Shown here piece by piece: positions 57,026-64,000 of a stretch of 64,000 bases of DNA; within the stretch, counting starts at the first letter, position 1, and each line of letters opens with the position of its first letter. The translations under genes were made by a program, and so were the position numbers. Source of the stretch: RBG-13-68-16 sp050018455 (GTDB lineage: Bacteria; Acidobacteriota; Thermoanaerobaculia; Thermoanaerobaculales; Thermoanaerobaculaceae); NCBI GenBank assembly GCA_050018455.1, contig JBEKAA010000017.1, positions 19,122 to 83,121 on the forward strand, given 5' to 3'. The notes under the pieces were generated by a model. It was not told the DNA's origin. It was given only the letters and a program-made list of their open reading frames with translations, and ran no database searches.

Positions 57026-57922
57026 CTAGCGGTCCGGCAAGTGCGAGTACCCGATCAGCCGGTAGACGAGCTTCGCGGCCAGGAAGTCGGGCGCGACGTT
57101 GCCGGGCATCGGCGAGAGCTCCACCACGTCGAACCCGACCATTCGCTTGGCTCGCGCGACCTCCCGGAGAACGTCGAGCGCCCGGTACCAGTCGAGCCCG
57201 CCCGGTTCGGGCGTCCCGGTCGCCGGCATGATCGCCGGGTCGAAAACGTCGAGGTCCACCGTCACGTAGACCTCCTCCGGCAGCGCCGCGAGCACCCTCC
57301 CGATCCAGTCCGCGACCGGCGCCCCGACCGCCTCCGGCGCGAACACGGTGCAGATCCCCCGCTCCCGGATCAGCGTTTGCTCCTCGCCGGTCAGAGACCT
57401 GACGCCGACCTGCGCCAGCGGCACGCCGTCGTCGAGCACGCGGTGCATCACGCATGCGTGGTTGAACGGCGAGCCCTCGAACTCGCCGCGCAGGTCGGCG
57501 TGCGCGTCGAGTTGCAACACGCCGAGCCCGGGGTGCGCCGTCCTCACCGCCCGCACCAGCGGCGCCGTGATCGAGTGCTCGCCCCCGAGCGACACCAGGA
57601 ACCTGCCCGCCTCCACGATCCCGCGGGCAACAGCCTCGATCCGCCGAACCGTCGCAGCGGGCCCGGACGTATCCGGAACGACGGCCGGAACGGTCTCGAT
57701 CTCGACCTCCTCCCACGTCTCGCGCCCGAGCTCCTCGTCGTACGTCTCGAGGTGCGTCGACGCTTCGAGGATTGCGAGCGGCCCGCGGCGGGCGCCCGGC
57801 TGGTACGAGGTGGTCAGGTCGTAGGGGACCGGCAGGATCGCGACGCGCGGCTCGGCGTCGGGCTTGAGGTCCGCCGGGATCCCGAGGAACTCCTGGTACG
57901 GCGCGTACCGCTCGTCACTCAT
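57026..57922 (-). CDS. speB: Agmatinase (ureohydrolase)
   Basis: A 298-residue manganese ureohydrolase. Metal motifs: SLGGEHS, QLDAHADLR and TVDLDVFDPA. It splits agmatine to putrescine and urea. Third gene in the set pdaD, deoxyhypusine-synthase-like gene, speB, so agmatine made from arginine by the first enzyme is the likely substrate. Aminopropylagmatine is an alternative in bacteria with that route. Confidence 0.92.
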   Translation of the reverse strand: MSDERYAPYQEFLGIPADLKPDAEPRVAILPVPYDLTTSYQPGARRGPLAILEASTHLETYDEELGRETWEEVEIETVPAVVPDTSGPAATVRRIEAVARGIVEAGRFLVSLGGEHSITAPLVRAVRTAHPGLGVLQLDAHADLRGEFEGSPFNHACVMHRVLDDGVPLAQVGVRSLTGEEQTLIRERGICTVFAPEAVGAPVADWIGRVLAALPEEVYVTVDLDVFDPAIMPATGTPEPGGLDWYRALDVLREVARAKRMVGFDVVELSPMPGNVAPDFLAAKLVYRLIGYSHLPDR

Positions 57923-57979
57923 GCCACCCTCCCGACCGGACGCGTTGCGGCTCCGGCGTGCGGCCGCGCCCCTCGCCTC

Positions 57980-59086
57980 TCACTTCGCGCCGTCCAGCTG
58001 CGCCAGGTACGCCTCGCGCATTCGAGCCACCAGCTCCTCCCGCCGGTCGTACAGGCGCTTGAGCGGACGCGCCTCGCGGTTCGCCAGTGCGTAGGCCGCG
58101 AGCAAAGGCAGCGCAATCGTCGTGTCGGTGTAGACCACGACTGCGTTCGGCAGCTGGTCGGGGTCGATCTTCCCCCACGAAACCGCCTCGGACGGGGTGG
58201 CGCCCGAGAGTCCGCCGGTGTCGGGCCGCGCGTCGGTGATCTGCAGGAAGTAGTCGTGCCCCTTCTCCGGCAACCCGAGCACCTCCTGGATCTGGGGCTC
58301 GGTCTGCAGCACGAAGTTCTTCGGGCTGCCGCCCCCGAGGATCAGGACCCCGCTCTTGCCGCCGGACGTCTTGGCGCCGTACACGATCGCCGCCGTCTCG
58401 TTGACGTCCAGGTTGGGGTCGATCGTGAGCTTCGAGCCCGCGAGCGCCATCGCCGCCACGTTCATGCCGATCGAGGAGTCGCCGGGCGAGGAGGTGTACA
58501 CCGGCACGCCGGCGCGGTAGCACGCCGCGATCAGCGAGTGGCCCTCCGTGTGGAGTACCATCTCGCGCTCGGCGACGAAACGCCCCAGCCGGTTGTGGAA
58601 CTCCGCCGAGGACATTGGCCGATGGAACTCGGACGCCTTGATCACCTCGCGCACGAAGGCGTCGGTGTCGAGCAGCACGTCGTAGTCGAAGAAGATGTCG
58701 TAGATCCGGATCACCCCGACCCGGCGCAGCTCCACGTCGGAGACGAACGGCGAGCCTTGGTGGAGCTCCAGGCCCAGCCCGAAGTGCATGTCGTGGTAGA
58801 GGTTCGCGCCGGTCGAGACGATCCAGTCGACGAAACCGGCCTCGACCAGCGGGATCAGGCACGAGATCCCGTAACCAGCCGGCGTCAGTGCGCCGGTGAG
58901 CGACACCGCGACGGTCGTCTCGGCCGCCAGCATCTTGCGGGCGAACAGCCGCGCCCCCTCGCGCAGCCGCGCCGCGTTGTAGGCGGAGAAAACGCCGTCA
59001 ATAAGCTCGGCGGCGGTCATGTCGCCGCGGACGCGCGGGGGCATGATTCGTCCTCCCCCGAGATACGCCTTCTTCGTCGGGACCAT
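57980..59086 (-). CDS. Deoxyhypusine synthase-like protein (polyamine aminobutyl/aminopropyl transfer)
   Basis: A 368-residue NAD-dependent protein of the deoxyhypusine synthase superfamily. Seen: SLTGALTPAGYG, WIVSTGANLYHDMHFGL, TSSPGDSSIGMN, and the catalytic lysine in AVSWGKIDP. Bacteria lack eIF5A, and characterised bacterial relatives make homospermidine or act on agmatine-type substrates. The gene lies between an arginine decarboxylase and an agmatinase, which supports a polyamine role. Start at 59086 with GAGGGAG upstream; 9 nt after pdaD. Confidence 0.88.
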   Translation of the reverse strand: MVPTKKAYLGGGRIMPPRVRGDMTAAELIDGVFSAYNAARLREGARLFARKMLAAETTVAVSLTGALTPAGYGISCLIPLVEAGFVDWIVSTGANLYHDMHFGLGLELHQGSPFVSDVELRRVGVIRIYDIFFDYDVLLDTDAFVREVIKASEFHRPMSSAEFHNRLGRFVAEREMVLHTEGHSLIAACYRAGVPVYTSSPGDSSIGMNVAAMALAGSKLTIDPNLDVNETAAIVYGAKTSGGKSGVLILGGGSPKNFVLQTEPQIQEVLGLPEKGHDYFLQITDARPDTGGLSGATPSEAVSWGKIDPDQLPNAVVVYTDTTIALPLLAAYALANREARPLKRLYDRREELVARMREAYLAQLDGAK

Positions 59087-59095
59087 CGCTCCCTC

Positions 59096-59653
59096 TCAGT
59101 CGAACAGCAGCACCGCGCTTGCGAGCACGGTGGTCCACTTACCGGAGCGCCCGACGATTGCCGATTGCGCGACGTTGCGCGTGGTGACGATCTTGTTGGA
59201 GATCTTCCAGATCTGGCGTTTCTCGTCCCACGACTGGTTCTCGTCGAACTCGACGCCGAGGGTGGAGGCGAGCATGGACGCCGCGAGGTCCTCGGCGTAG
59301 TCCCCCGCCTCTTTTGCCGTCTGGCCGAAGGCGTGGTGCTCCGAAAGGTAACCGTACATGCGCCTGTCGCGCGGAACCGCCACCCCGATCGAGGCGGAGA
59401 CCATGCGGTGCGGCTCGTTCGACTCCGACCGGCTCATCACCACGAACGCGATCTGGCCGGGCTCCAGGTGCTCCTCGCCCTTCGCGCGGGTGATGATCCG
59501 GCACCCGGGCGGGTAGATCGACGACACGGCGACGAGGTTGAGCGCCGCGATCCCGGCGTCCCGGAGCGCGAGCTCGAACGACTGCAGCTTCTCCTGGTGC
59601 ACGCCCACACCGTTTGTGAGGTACAGCCTCTTCGGCACGAGGTTTGTCGGCAT
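59096..59653 (-). CDS. pdaD: Pyruvoyl-dependent arginine decarboxylase
   Basis: A 185-residue proenzyme that cleaves itself at VSS|IYPPG (about S47), leaving a pyruvoyl group on the second serine. PGQIAFVVMSRSESNEP and the LSEHHAFGQT segment are family features. It decarboxylates arginine to agmatine. The ATG at 59653 follows GGGAGG by 6 nt; upstream ATGs exist but lack such a site. The first gene of a polyamine operon, close to the arginine biosynthetic operon of the same window. Confidence 0.92.
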   Translation of the reverse strand: MPTNLVPKRLYLTNGVGVHQEKLQSFELALRDAGIAALNLVAVSSIYPPGCRIITRAKGEEHLEPGQIAFVVMSRSESNEPHRMVSASIGVAVPRDRRMYGYLSEHHAFGQTAKEAGDYAEDLAASMLASTLGVEFDENQSWDEKRQIWKISNKIVTTRNVAQSAIVGRSGKWTTVLASAVLLFD

Positions 59654-59821
59654 CCGGGCCTCCCGTCGCATGCTCCCGCCGCGCGGGGCGAGCGGAGCGT
59701 AGTTGGAAACTCTCTCGACATCAAGCGTCGCTCGGAACGACGACAACAATGCGGCCCAACCCGCGCCTTGTCAACGGCAGAGGGCTCCCCCCACGGGGCC
59801 AACACGTGCGAACATTGCACC

Positions 59822-60502
59822 ATGCTCACGCGAGTGATCGACATCACGCGGCCCTTGACCTCCTCGTCGCCGGTCTGGCCCGGCGATGTTCCGTTCACGT
59901 GCGGCTGGACCTCGCCTCCCGGGCGCGACATCTCAGCCGTGTCGTGGATTCGACTCTCGCCGCACGTCGGGACCCACATCGACGCGCCGCTCCACCTCGA
60001 TCCCACGGGCCGCGACGTGGCCAGCTTGTCGCTCCTGACCTGCGTCGGCCGCTGCGAGGTGGTGGCGCTCCCCGGTCACGACCAGCCGATCGATCTCACA
60101 GACCTACCGCCCGGATGGAACCCCTCCACGCCTCGCGTGCTCTTTGCGACGAGCTCGTGGCCGGTAGATTCGCCGATCCCGCAGACCTTCGCCTCCCTCA
60201 CGCCCGCGTTCGTGGACTTCCTCGCTCGGGCGGGCGTGGCTCTTGTCGGTCTCGACACGCCCTCGGCCGACAGCCCCGAGGAGACCGAGTTGCCGGCGCA
60301 CCGCAGGTGCGTCGAACGCTCCGTGCTGATCCTGGAGGGCCTCGACCTAACGGGTGTGGCCCCTGGCCCCTACACGCTGGTCGCCCTGCCTCTTAGCCTG
60401 GTCGGCCTCGAGGCGTCTCCGGTCCGCGCCCTGCTGCTGCCGGCGAGGACGCTCCCGACGGGCATCACGGAGCGCGCCGGCGCGGTGGGCACCGAGGGGT
60501 GA
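59822..60502 (+). CDS. Cyclase/kynurenine formamidase-like metal hydrolase
   Basis: A 226-residue cyclase-family protein with the metal motif HVGTHIDAPLH and the short KynB-type tail, ending in the segment VALPLSLVGLEASPVRALLL. KynB hydrolyses N-formylkynurenine in tryptophan breakdown, but the family also contains other cyclic-amide and ester hydrolases, and no other kynurenine-pathway gene is in the window. ATG at 59822; divergent from the polyamine operon. Confidence 0.85.
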   Translation: MLTRVIDITRPLTSSSPVWPGDVPFTCGWTSPPGRDISAVSWIRLSPHVGTHIDAPLHLDPTGRDVASLSLLTCVGRCEVVALPGHDQPIDLTDLPPGWNPSTPRVLFATSSWPVDSPIPQTFASLTPAFVDFLARAGVALVGLDTPSADSPEETELPAHRRCVERSVLILEGLDLTGVAPGPYTLVALPLSLVGLEASPVRALLLPARTLPTGITERAGAVGTEG

Positions 60503-60519
60503 TGCGCTACGGCAGGGAC

Positions 60520-60665
60520 GGTCGAAAGTCAAGAGCTGAAAGTCAAAGGTCCAAAGTCCAAAGTCGAAAGCAGTACCCGGAGTCTGCAGGCTCCGCTTTC
60601 GACTTTCGACTTTCGACTCTTGACTCTTGACCTTTGACTCTTGACTCTGGACTCTCTTGGACTTT
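60520..60665. repeat. Heptamer element D, inverted arms
   Basis: The left arm contains AAAGTCA, AGAGCTG, AAAGTCA, AAGGTCC, AAAGTCC and AAAGTCG heptamers. The right arm contains reverse-complementary GACTTTC, GACTTTC, GACTCTT, GACTCTT, GACCTTT and further units. A unique loop of about 25 bp separates them. It occupies the gap between the KynB-like and DUF169 genes. Confidence 0.85.
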
Positions 60666-60720
60666 CGACGTCGTTCCTCAGGCGCAGCTACAATCAACAC
60701 CGCCGTCGGGGGAGGCCGCC

Positions 60721-61530
60721 ATGGACAGCGCCATCGCACGAGCCATCAACACGCAGTTCGAACCTGTCGCGCTGCTCTTCTCCGACAAGCTGCCCGACGG
60801 GGCGATGCAGTTCTCCGAGGGCAAGTGGGGTTGCATCATGTGGCTGCTTCTGGCCGCCGCCGCGAAAGGGAAACCTGCCGCGGCAGACCGCACGACGTTC
60901 GGGTGTCTCGGCGGCGGGACCGGCCTCGGGTTCGGCAACCGGTACGAGACGTGGCCGGGCGGCATCGAGTGCTTCTACCGGTTCCTTTCCACCGGCAACG
61001 GCCCGCAGGAGGAAGGGCCGGGCGCGTCCTGGCTCCGGCGCGGCGCCGCCAGCGACTTCGAACACGGCGAGCGGTACATCAAGACCCCGGAGGCAGTGAA
61101 GCTGTTCGTCGATGCGCTGCCGATGATCGACGTCCCCACGCGCTACGTCGTTCTCAAGCCGCTCTCGCAGATCACAGGCGACGAGCGCCCTGAGGTCGTG
61201 ATCTTCCTCGTGGACCCGGACCGCCTCTCGGCCTTGGTCGTCCTCGCCAACTACGACCGCGGCGACAACGAGAACGTGATCATGCCGTGGGGCGCGGGCT
61301 GCCAGACGATCGGGATCCTCGCCTACCGCGAGGCGCGCTCGGCCCGGCCGCGGGCCGTGGTCGGGCTCACCGACCTGTCGGCGCGCAAGTACGTCGCGAA
61401 GCAGCTCGGCCATAACCTGATGACGTTCGCCGTGCCGTTCGCGATGTTCCAGGAGATGGAGGCCAACGTCCCCGGCTCCTTCCTCGAGCGCGAGACGTGG
61501 CACGAGCTGATGGCGCCCGAGGAAGGGTAA
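60721..61530 (+). CDS. DUF169 family protein
   Basis: A 269-residue soluble protein of the DUF169 family: FSDKLPDGAMQFSEGKWGC near the start, a GGGTGLGFG segment, VLKPLSQ, and MPWGAGCQTIG. Several conserved cysteines suggest metal or cofactor binding, but no function is established. ATG at 60721 with GGGGGAGG upstream, directly behind heptamer element D. Confidence 0.85.
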   Translation: MDSAIARAINTQFEPVALLFSDKLPDGAMQFSEGKWGCIMWLLLAAAAKGKPAAADRTTFGCLGGGTGLGFGNRYETWPGGIECFYRFLSTGNGPQEEGPGASWLRRGAASDFEHGERYIKTPEAVKLFVDALPMIDVPTRYVVLKPLSQITGDERPEVVIFLVDPDRLSALVVLANYDRGDNENVIMPWGAGCQTIGILAYREARSARPRAVVGLTDLSARKYVAKQLGHNLMTFAVPFAMFQEMEANVPGSFLERETWHELMAPEEG

Positions 61531-61615
61531 AGGGCAAAGGGGAAACGGCAAAGGGAAGACGCACTCCAGCACGATTCCACGTCTTCCCTTTGCCCTTTGA
61601 CATTTCCCCTTTTCC
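61531..61615. terminator. Heptamer element E forming a strong hairpin between convergent genes
   Basis: AAAGGGC, AAAGGGG, AAACGGC and AAAGGGA words on the left face their complements on the right. The core is a perfect 15-bp inverted repeat (61547-61561 with 61580-61594) with an 18-nt loop, and an outer AAAGGGGAAA/TTTCCCCTTT pair extends it. The T-rich outer ends and the convergent DUF169/LarA-like genes make it a likely bidirectional terminator. Confidence 0.75.
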
Positions 61616-61621
61616 TCTTCT

Positions 61622-62899
61622 CTAATCCGCCTCCGCCTGCCGTCGCGGGTAGACGGCCGGTCCTGCGATGAGGCCGACCGCCCCGTGCGGGTCCTCCTCG
61701 CGCCAGCGGTCGAGCACCGCGGCGACATCCGCCTCCGCACGCATCCCGAGCTTCGCGACGAGCTCGATCGGCAGATCGGTCTTGGCCAGGACCCGGAAGC
61801 GCCCGGTCTTCTCGACCAGCCGCAGCGTCGTGTGCCCGTACTGCACGTAATCCTCCGCGAGCTTCGCCACGATCGCCGACACGCGGGGATCCGCCAGGAA
61901 CGGCTCCATCGCCGGCGAACCCGGCCCGCCGTCGCACGCCGCGAGGAACAGCACCTCGGCATCCGGGGTCGCGAACCGGCACGCCGCGTCGAGCGCCTTG
62001 TGCGCCTGGATCAGCGTGTGGTCGGTGGGGAATCCGCCCGCGCTCACGACGATCCGCTCGAACGGTCCGGCCTCGACCTCGAACCATCTCCGCACCCGGT
62101 CGCACGCCAGCGGGTAGACGACCTCGAGCGGTCCGCCGGCCGACCACGCCGGCTTCCCGTCTGCGCCGGCCACCAGCAGCACCGCGAAGCGGGGCCAACA
62201 CAGCCGCGCGGTTGCGGCGATCTCCTCGGCGACCGGGTTGCCTTCGAGCACGCCGGGCTCACACGCCGGGTGGCGGCGAGCCGGATCGGCCGCGAGGTCG
62301 ATCACCTTCCGGTGGTTCGCCTGGATCTCCGCGTAGCCGGCCACCCCCGGGAACACGAGCTTCGGGCCGCCCCCGAAGCCCGCGAAGTAGTGGTGCTGGA
62401 CCGCGGAGATCGCAATCAGCAGGTCGGCCTCGACGGCAGCCCGGCTCAGGCGCACGAGCTCACCGGTCGTCAGCGTTCCCACCTCGACGAGCGACGCATC
62501 GTCCCGGGCATCGTGCTGTACCACGCGCACGCCTTCGGGCACCGCCCCGATCAGCGCGGCGAGCGACCGCCCGTCGGCCGCCGGGTGGGTGCCGCACGTG
62601 ACCAGCAGCGTGACGGAGCTTGGCTTCACGCCCGCCTGACCCAGGCATGCGAGCACCGGCGGCAGCACCTCGGGCAGCGCGGCTTTCCGGGTGGCGTCGG
62701 GGACGAGCACCGTCACGCGCTGCGCGCCCCGAGCCAGCTCAGAAAGCGGCGGTCCCTCGACGGGGCGATCGACCGCCGCCTCCGCGAGGACCGCTGCCGG
62801 CGGCACATGGTGAGGCCCCTCCGGTCGAAGCTCGTGGCAGTGCAGGCCCCGCAGGTCGGCCGTGATGAATCCGCGTCCGTACGGAAGCCGGAGGATCAT
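61622..62899 (-). CDS. LarA-family (lactate racemase-like, DUF2088) protein
   Basis: A 425-residue protein of the nickel-pincer LarA family. Seen: VPDATRKA (start of the N-domain), TCGTHPA, AVQHHYFAGFGGGPKLVFPG with its histidines, and the C-terminal domain with ERIVVSAGGFPTDHTL. No larB/larC/larE cofactor genes are in the window, so activity as a racemase depends on genes elsewhere. The longer frame upstream runs through heptamer repeats; ATG 62899 begins the conserved sequence. Its 5' end is duplicated at 63784-63869. Confidence 0.88.
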   Translation of the reverse strand: MILRLPYGRGFITADLRGLHCHELRPEGPHHVPPAAVLAEAAVDRPVEGPPLSELARGAQRVTVLVPDATRKAALPEVLPPVLACLGQAGVKPSSVTLLVTCGTHPAADGRSLAALIGAVPEGVRVVQHDARDDASLVEVGTLTTGELVRLSRAAVEADLLIAISAVQHHYFAGFGGGPKLVFPGVAGYAEIQANHRKVIDLAADPARRHPACEPGVLEGNPVAEEIAATARLCWPRFAVLLVAGADGKPAWSAGGPLEVVYPLACDRVRRWFEVEAGPFERIVVSAGGFPTDHTLIQAHKALDAACRFATPDAEVLFLAACDGGPGSPAMEPFLADPRVSAIVAKLAEDYVQYGHTTLRLVEKTGRFRVLAKTDLPIELVAKLGMRAEADVAAVLDRWREEDPHGAVGLIAGPAVYPRRQAEAD

Positions 62900-62927
62900 G
62901 GGCTCATTGTAGGCGTTCGCCCGGCGA

Positions 62928-63116
62928 GACAGTTCACAGTCTCCGCCCACCCTCCCACCCGGTTGACAGTCTCCGCCCACCCTCCCACCCAGTTGACAGT
63001 TGACAGTCCCCCACCCACCCAAGGCACAACTAACTACTTTGGGAAAAGAAGTCGTGAGCTGTAGTTTGTTGACTGTCAACTGTTAACTGTCAACTGTCGA
63101 CTGTCGACTGTCGGCC
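62928..63116. repeat. Heptamer element F with a 30-bp tandem duplication
   Basis: GTTGACA/GACAGTT words on the left (62928-63008) include a 30-bp unit (ACAGTCTCCGCCCACCCTCC start) repeated twice in tandem. The right arm (63067-63114) has ACTGTCA, ACTGTTA, ACTGTCA, ACTGTCG and ACTGTCG heptamers, the reverse-complementary words. A unique loop of about 55 bp lies between. It uses the same words as element B. Confidence 0.85.
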
Positions 63117-63135
63117 CTCCCTGCACCTGCTGCGC

Positions 63136-63176
63136 TTGACACCCAGGCGTCCAACATGTACAGTAACCATGTACAG
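63136..63176 (+). promoter_or_regulatory. yefM-yoeB promoter and TGTACA operators
   Basis: TTGACA (63136-63141), a 17-bp spacer and TACAGT (63159-63164) form a good promoter. CATGTACAG occurs twice (63155-63163 and 63168-63176), each containing the palindrome TGTACA, and the first covers the -10. TGTACA is the core operator of E. coli yefM-yoeB, so autorepression by the antitoxin complex is expected. Confidence 0.8.
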
Positions 63177-63189
63177 GTTTGGGGGCGCG

Positions 63190-63474
63190 ATGGCATCGGT
63201 GACGACCTACACGCAAGCTCGCGAGAAGCTGGCGGCACTGCTCGACGAGGTCACGTCGACGCGGGAGCCGGTGGTGATCCGGCGCCGCGGTGCGGAGGAT
63301 GTCGCCCTCATCGCCGCGGACGAGCTGCGCAGCGTGATGGAGACCGCTCACCTCCTCCGCTCCCCCGCCAACGCCGAGCGCCTGCTTCGGGCGCTGGGGC
63401 GCGCGCGCCGCGGCAAGCTGCGATCCTCGAGCGTCGAGAAGCTACGTCGCGAGCTCGGTCTTGCCGAAGATTAG
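63190..63474 (+). CDS. yefM: YefM/Phd-family antitoxin
   Basis: A 94-residue antitoxin. The N-terminal DNA-binding domain (MASVTTYTQAREKLAALLDE, then REPVVIRRRGAEDVALIAADEL) is typical of Phd/YefM. The C-terminal part (AERLLRALGRARRG) would bind the toxin. The start at 63190 is chosen over an upstream ATG because it begins the conserved region behind a GGGGG tract. It overlaps the toxin gene by 14 bp. Confidence 0.93.
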   Translation: MASVTTYTQAREKLAALLDEVTSTREPVVIRRRGAEDVALIAADELRSVMETAHLLRSPANAERLLRALGRARRGKLRSSSVEKLRRELGLAED

Positions 63475-63757
63475 CGCGAACGCCGGCGGTAAGGAACGAG
63501 GGTTCCTCGCGGTCTTCCACCCCGAGTTCATCGAGGACCTTCGCTGGTGGGTGGAGAACGACCGCAAGATCGCACTCCGCGCACTGACCATCGTGGAGGC
63601 GGTTCTGCGGGACCCCTTCGCTGGCATCGGGAAGCCCGAACCGCTCAAGGTCCTCGGACCCGGCGTCTGGTCGCGCCGCCTCACCCAAGAGCACCGCATT
63701 GTCTACCTCGTCGGTACAGGCCGCATCGACTTCCTGCAAGCCCGCTACCACTATTGA
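63461..63757 (+). CDS. yoeB: YoeB-family toxin (ribosome-dependent mRNA interferase)
   Basis: A 98-residue RelE-fold toxin. Family hallmarks: FHPEFIEDLRWWVENDRK, DPFAGIGKPEPLK, SRRLTQEHRIVYLV and the closing RYHY, which supplies the catalytic His and Tyr; the catalytic Glu and Arg positions are also kept. TTG start, overlapping the antitoxin stop. It cuts mRNA in the ribosomal A site when freed from YefM. Confidence 0.93.
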   Translation: MPKISANAGGKERGFLAVFHPEFIEDLRWWVENDRKIALRALTIVEAVLRDPFAGIGKPEPLKVLGPGVWSRRLTQEHRIVYLVGTGRIDFLQARYHY

Positions 63758-63775
63758 GTGCCGCCGACGACGGCG

Positions 63776-63869
63776 CATGGTGAGCAACCTCCGGTCGAAG
63801 CTCGTGGCAGTGCAGGCCCCGCAGGTCGGCCGCGATGAATCCGCGCCCGTACCCAAGCCGGAGGATCAT
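63776..63869 (-). pseudogene. Truncated duplicate of the LarA-like gene's 5' end
   Basis: From the ATG at 63869 the frame reads MILRLGYGRGFIAADLRGLHC, matching the LarA-like start MILRLPYGRGFITADLRGLHC at 62899. DNA similarity covers about 90 bp (62811-62902 against 63776-63872) and then stops. The toxin-antitoxin pair lies between the two copies, in direct-repeat relation. Confidence 0.85.
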
Positions 63870-63900
63870 GCATCAATTGTAGTGTAGTGCTCCCCCATAG

Positions 63901-64000
63901 TCAAGCCACCTTGAGTCCTTGTTGGGCGCGGTACTCGGCGGGGCTGACGTAGCCGAGGGCCGAGTGCGGGCGCCGGGTGTTGTAGCGGTGAATCCAGGCG
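63901..64000 (-). mobile_element. C-terminal end of an IS3-family transposase (partial)
   Basis: The last 33 codons of an integrase-core transposase: AWIHRYNTRRPHSALGYVSP, AEYRAQQGLKVA and a stop at 63901-63903. The YNxxRPHSALGYxSPxEY pattern is the hallmark of IS3-family OrfB. The rest lies beyond the window edge. Confidence 0.9.

Overview
The window is GC-rich and densely coded, with mostly short intergenic gaps. It looks like a free-living bacterium of the Acidobacteriota (Thermoanaerobaculia/Vicinamibacteria-like) or a close neighbour. Support comes from a Ser/Thr kinase fused to PD40/TolB repeats, a tricorn protease, many secreted peptidases, an IPTL-CTERM tail, bacterial eRF1-like and deoxyhypusine-synthase-like proteins, and scattered REP-transposase (RAYT) debris. 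This is inferred from gene content, not from a marker phylogeny.

Layout. 0-2.4 kb holds an RNA methyltransferase, a baeRF protein, a 57-bp tandem repeat and tRNA-Leu(UAA). 2.6-20 kb is a loose accessory region of secreted or envelope genes (kinase, beta-lactamase-like hydrolase, amidohydrolase, isoaspartyl peptidase, PEBP protein, aldo/keto reductase, SWIB protein, tricorn protease). Gene debris lies between them: kinase heads, RAYT 5' ends, an S41-like N-terminus, an IPTL-CTERM tail and surface-protein tails. 20.4-25.9 kb is a three-gene signalling cassette: a membrane hybrid histidine kinase, a PilZ plus PhcB-like methyltransferase, and a receiver-histidine kinase. It resembles the Phc quorum-sensing gene set of Ralstonia. 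26-33.4 kb holds oxidoreductases, a Cu/Zn superoxide dismutase, a prolyl oligopeptidase and two proteins of unknown function.

33.8-47.8 kb is one minus-strand arginine/carbamoyl-phosphate operon: argR, argG, a P-loop gene, argC, argD, argF', argB, argE, argH, carA, carB. Genes from argR to argH overlap or abut, and the operon reads from an ArgR-type operator/promoter. The carbamoyltransferase is of the N-acyl-ornithine type, with a residue pattern pointing to N-succinylornithine. No N-acylglutamate synthase is recognised in the operon, and the P-loop gene is its only unexplained member. Downstream are a methyltransferase, two peptidases, a beta-eliminating lyase, a transaminase/omega-amidase pair, and a polyamine operon (pyruvoyl arginine decarboxylase, deoxyhypusine-synthase-like protein, agmatinase) that would consume arginine.

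The right end carries a kynurenine formamidase-like gene, a DUF169 gene, a LarA-like gene, a yefM-yoeB toxin-antitoxin pair with TGTACA operators, a duplicated 5' fragment of the LarA-like gene, and the tail of an IS3-family transposase cut by the window edge. At least six intergenic sites carry arrays of 7- or 8-bp words, often as inverted arms around a unique loop.
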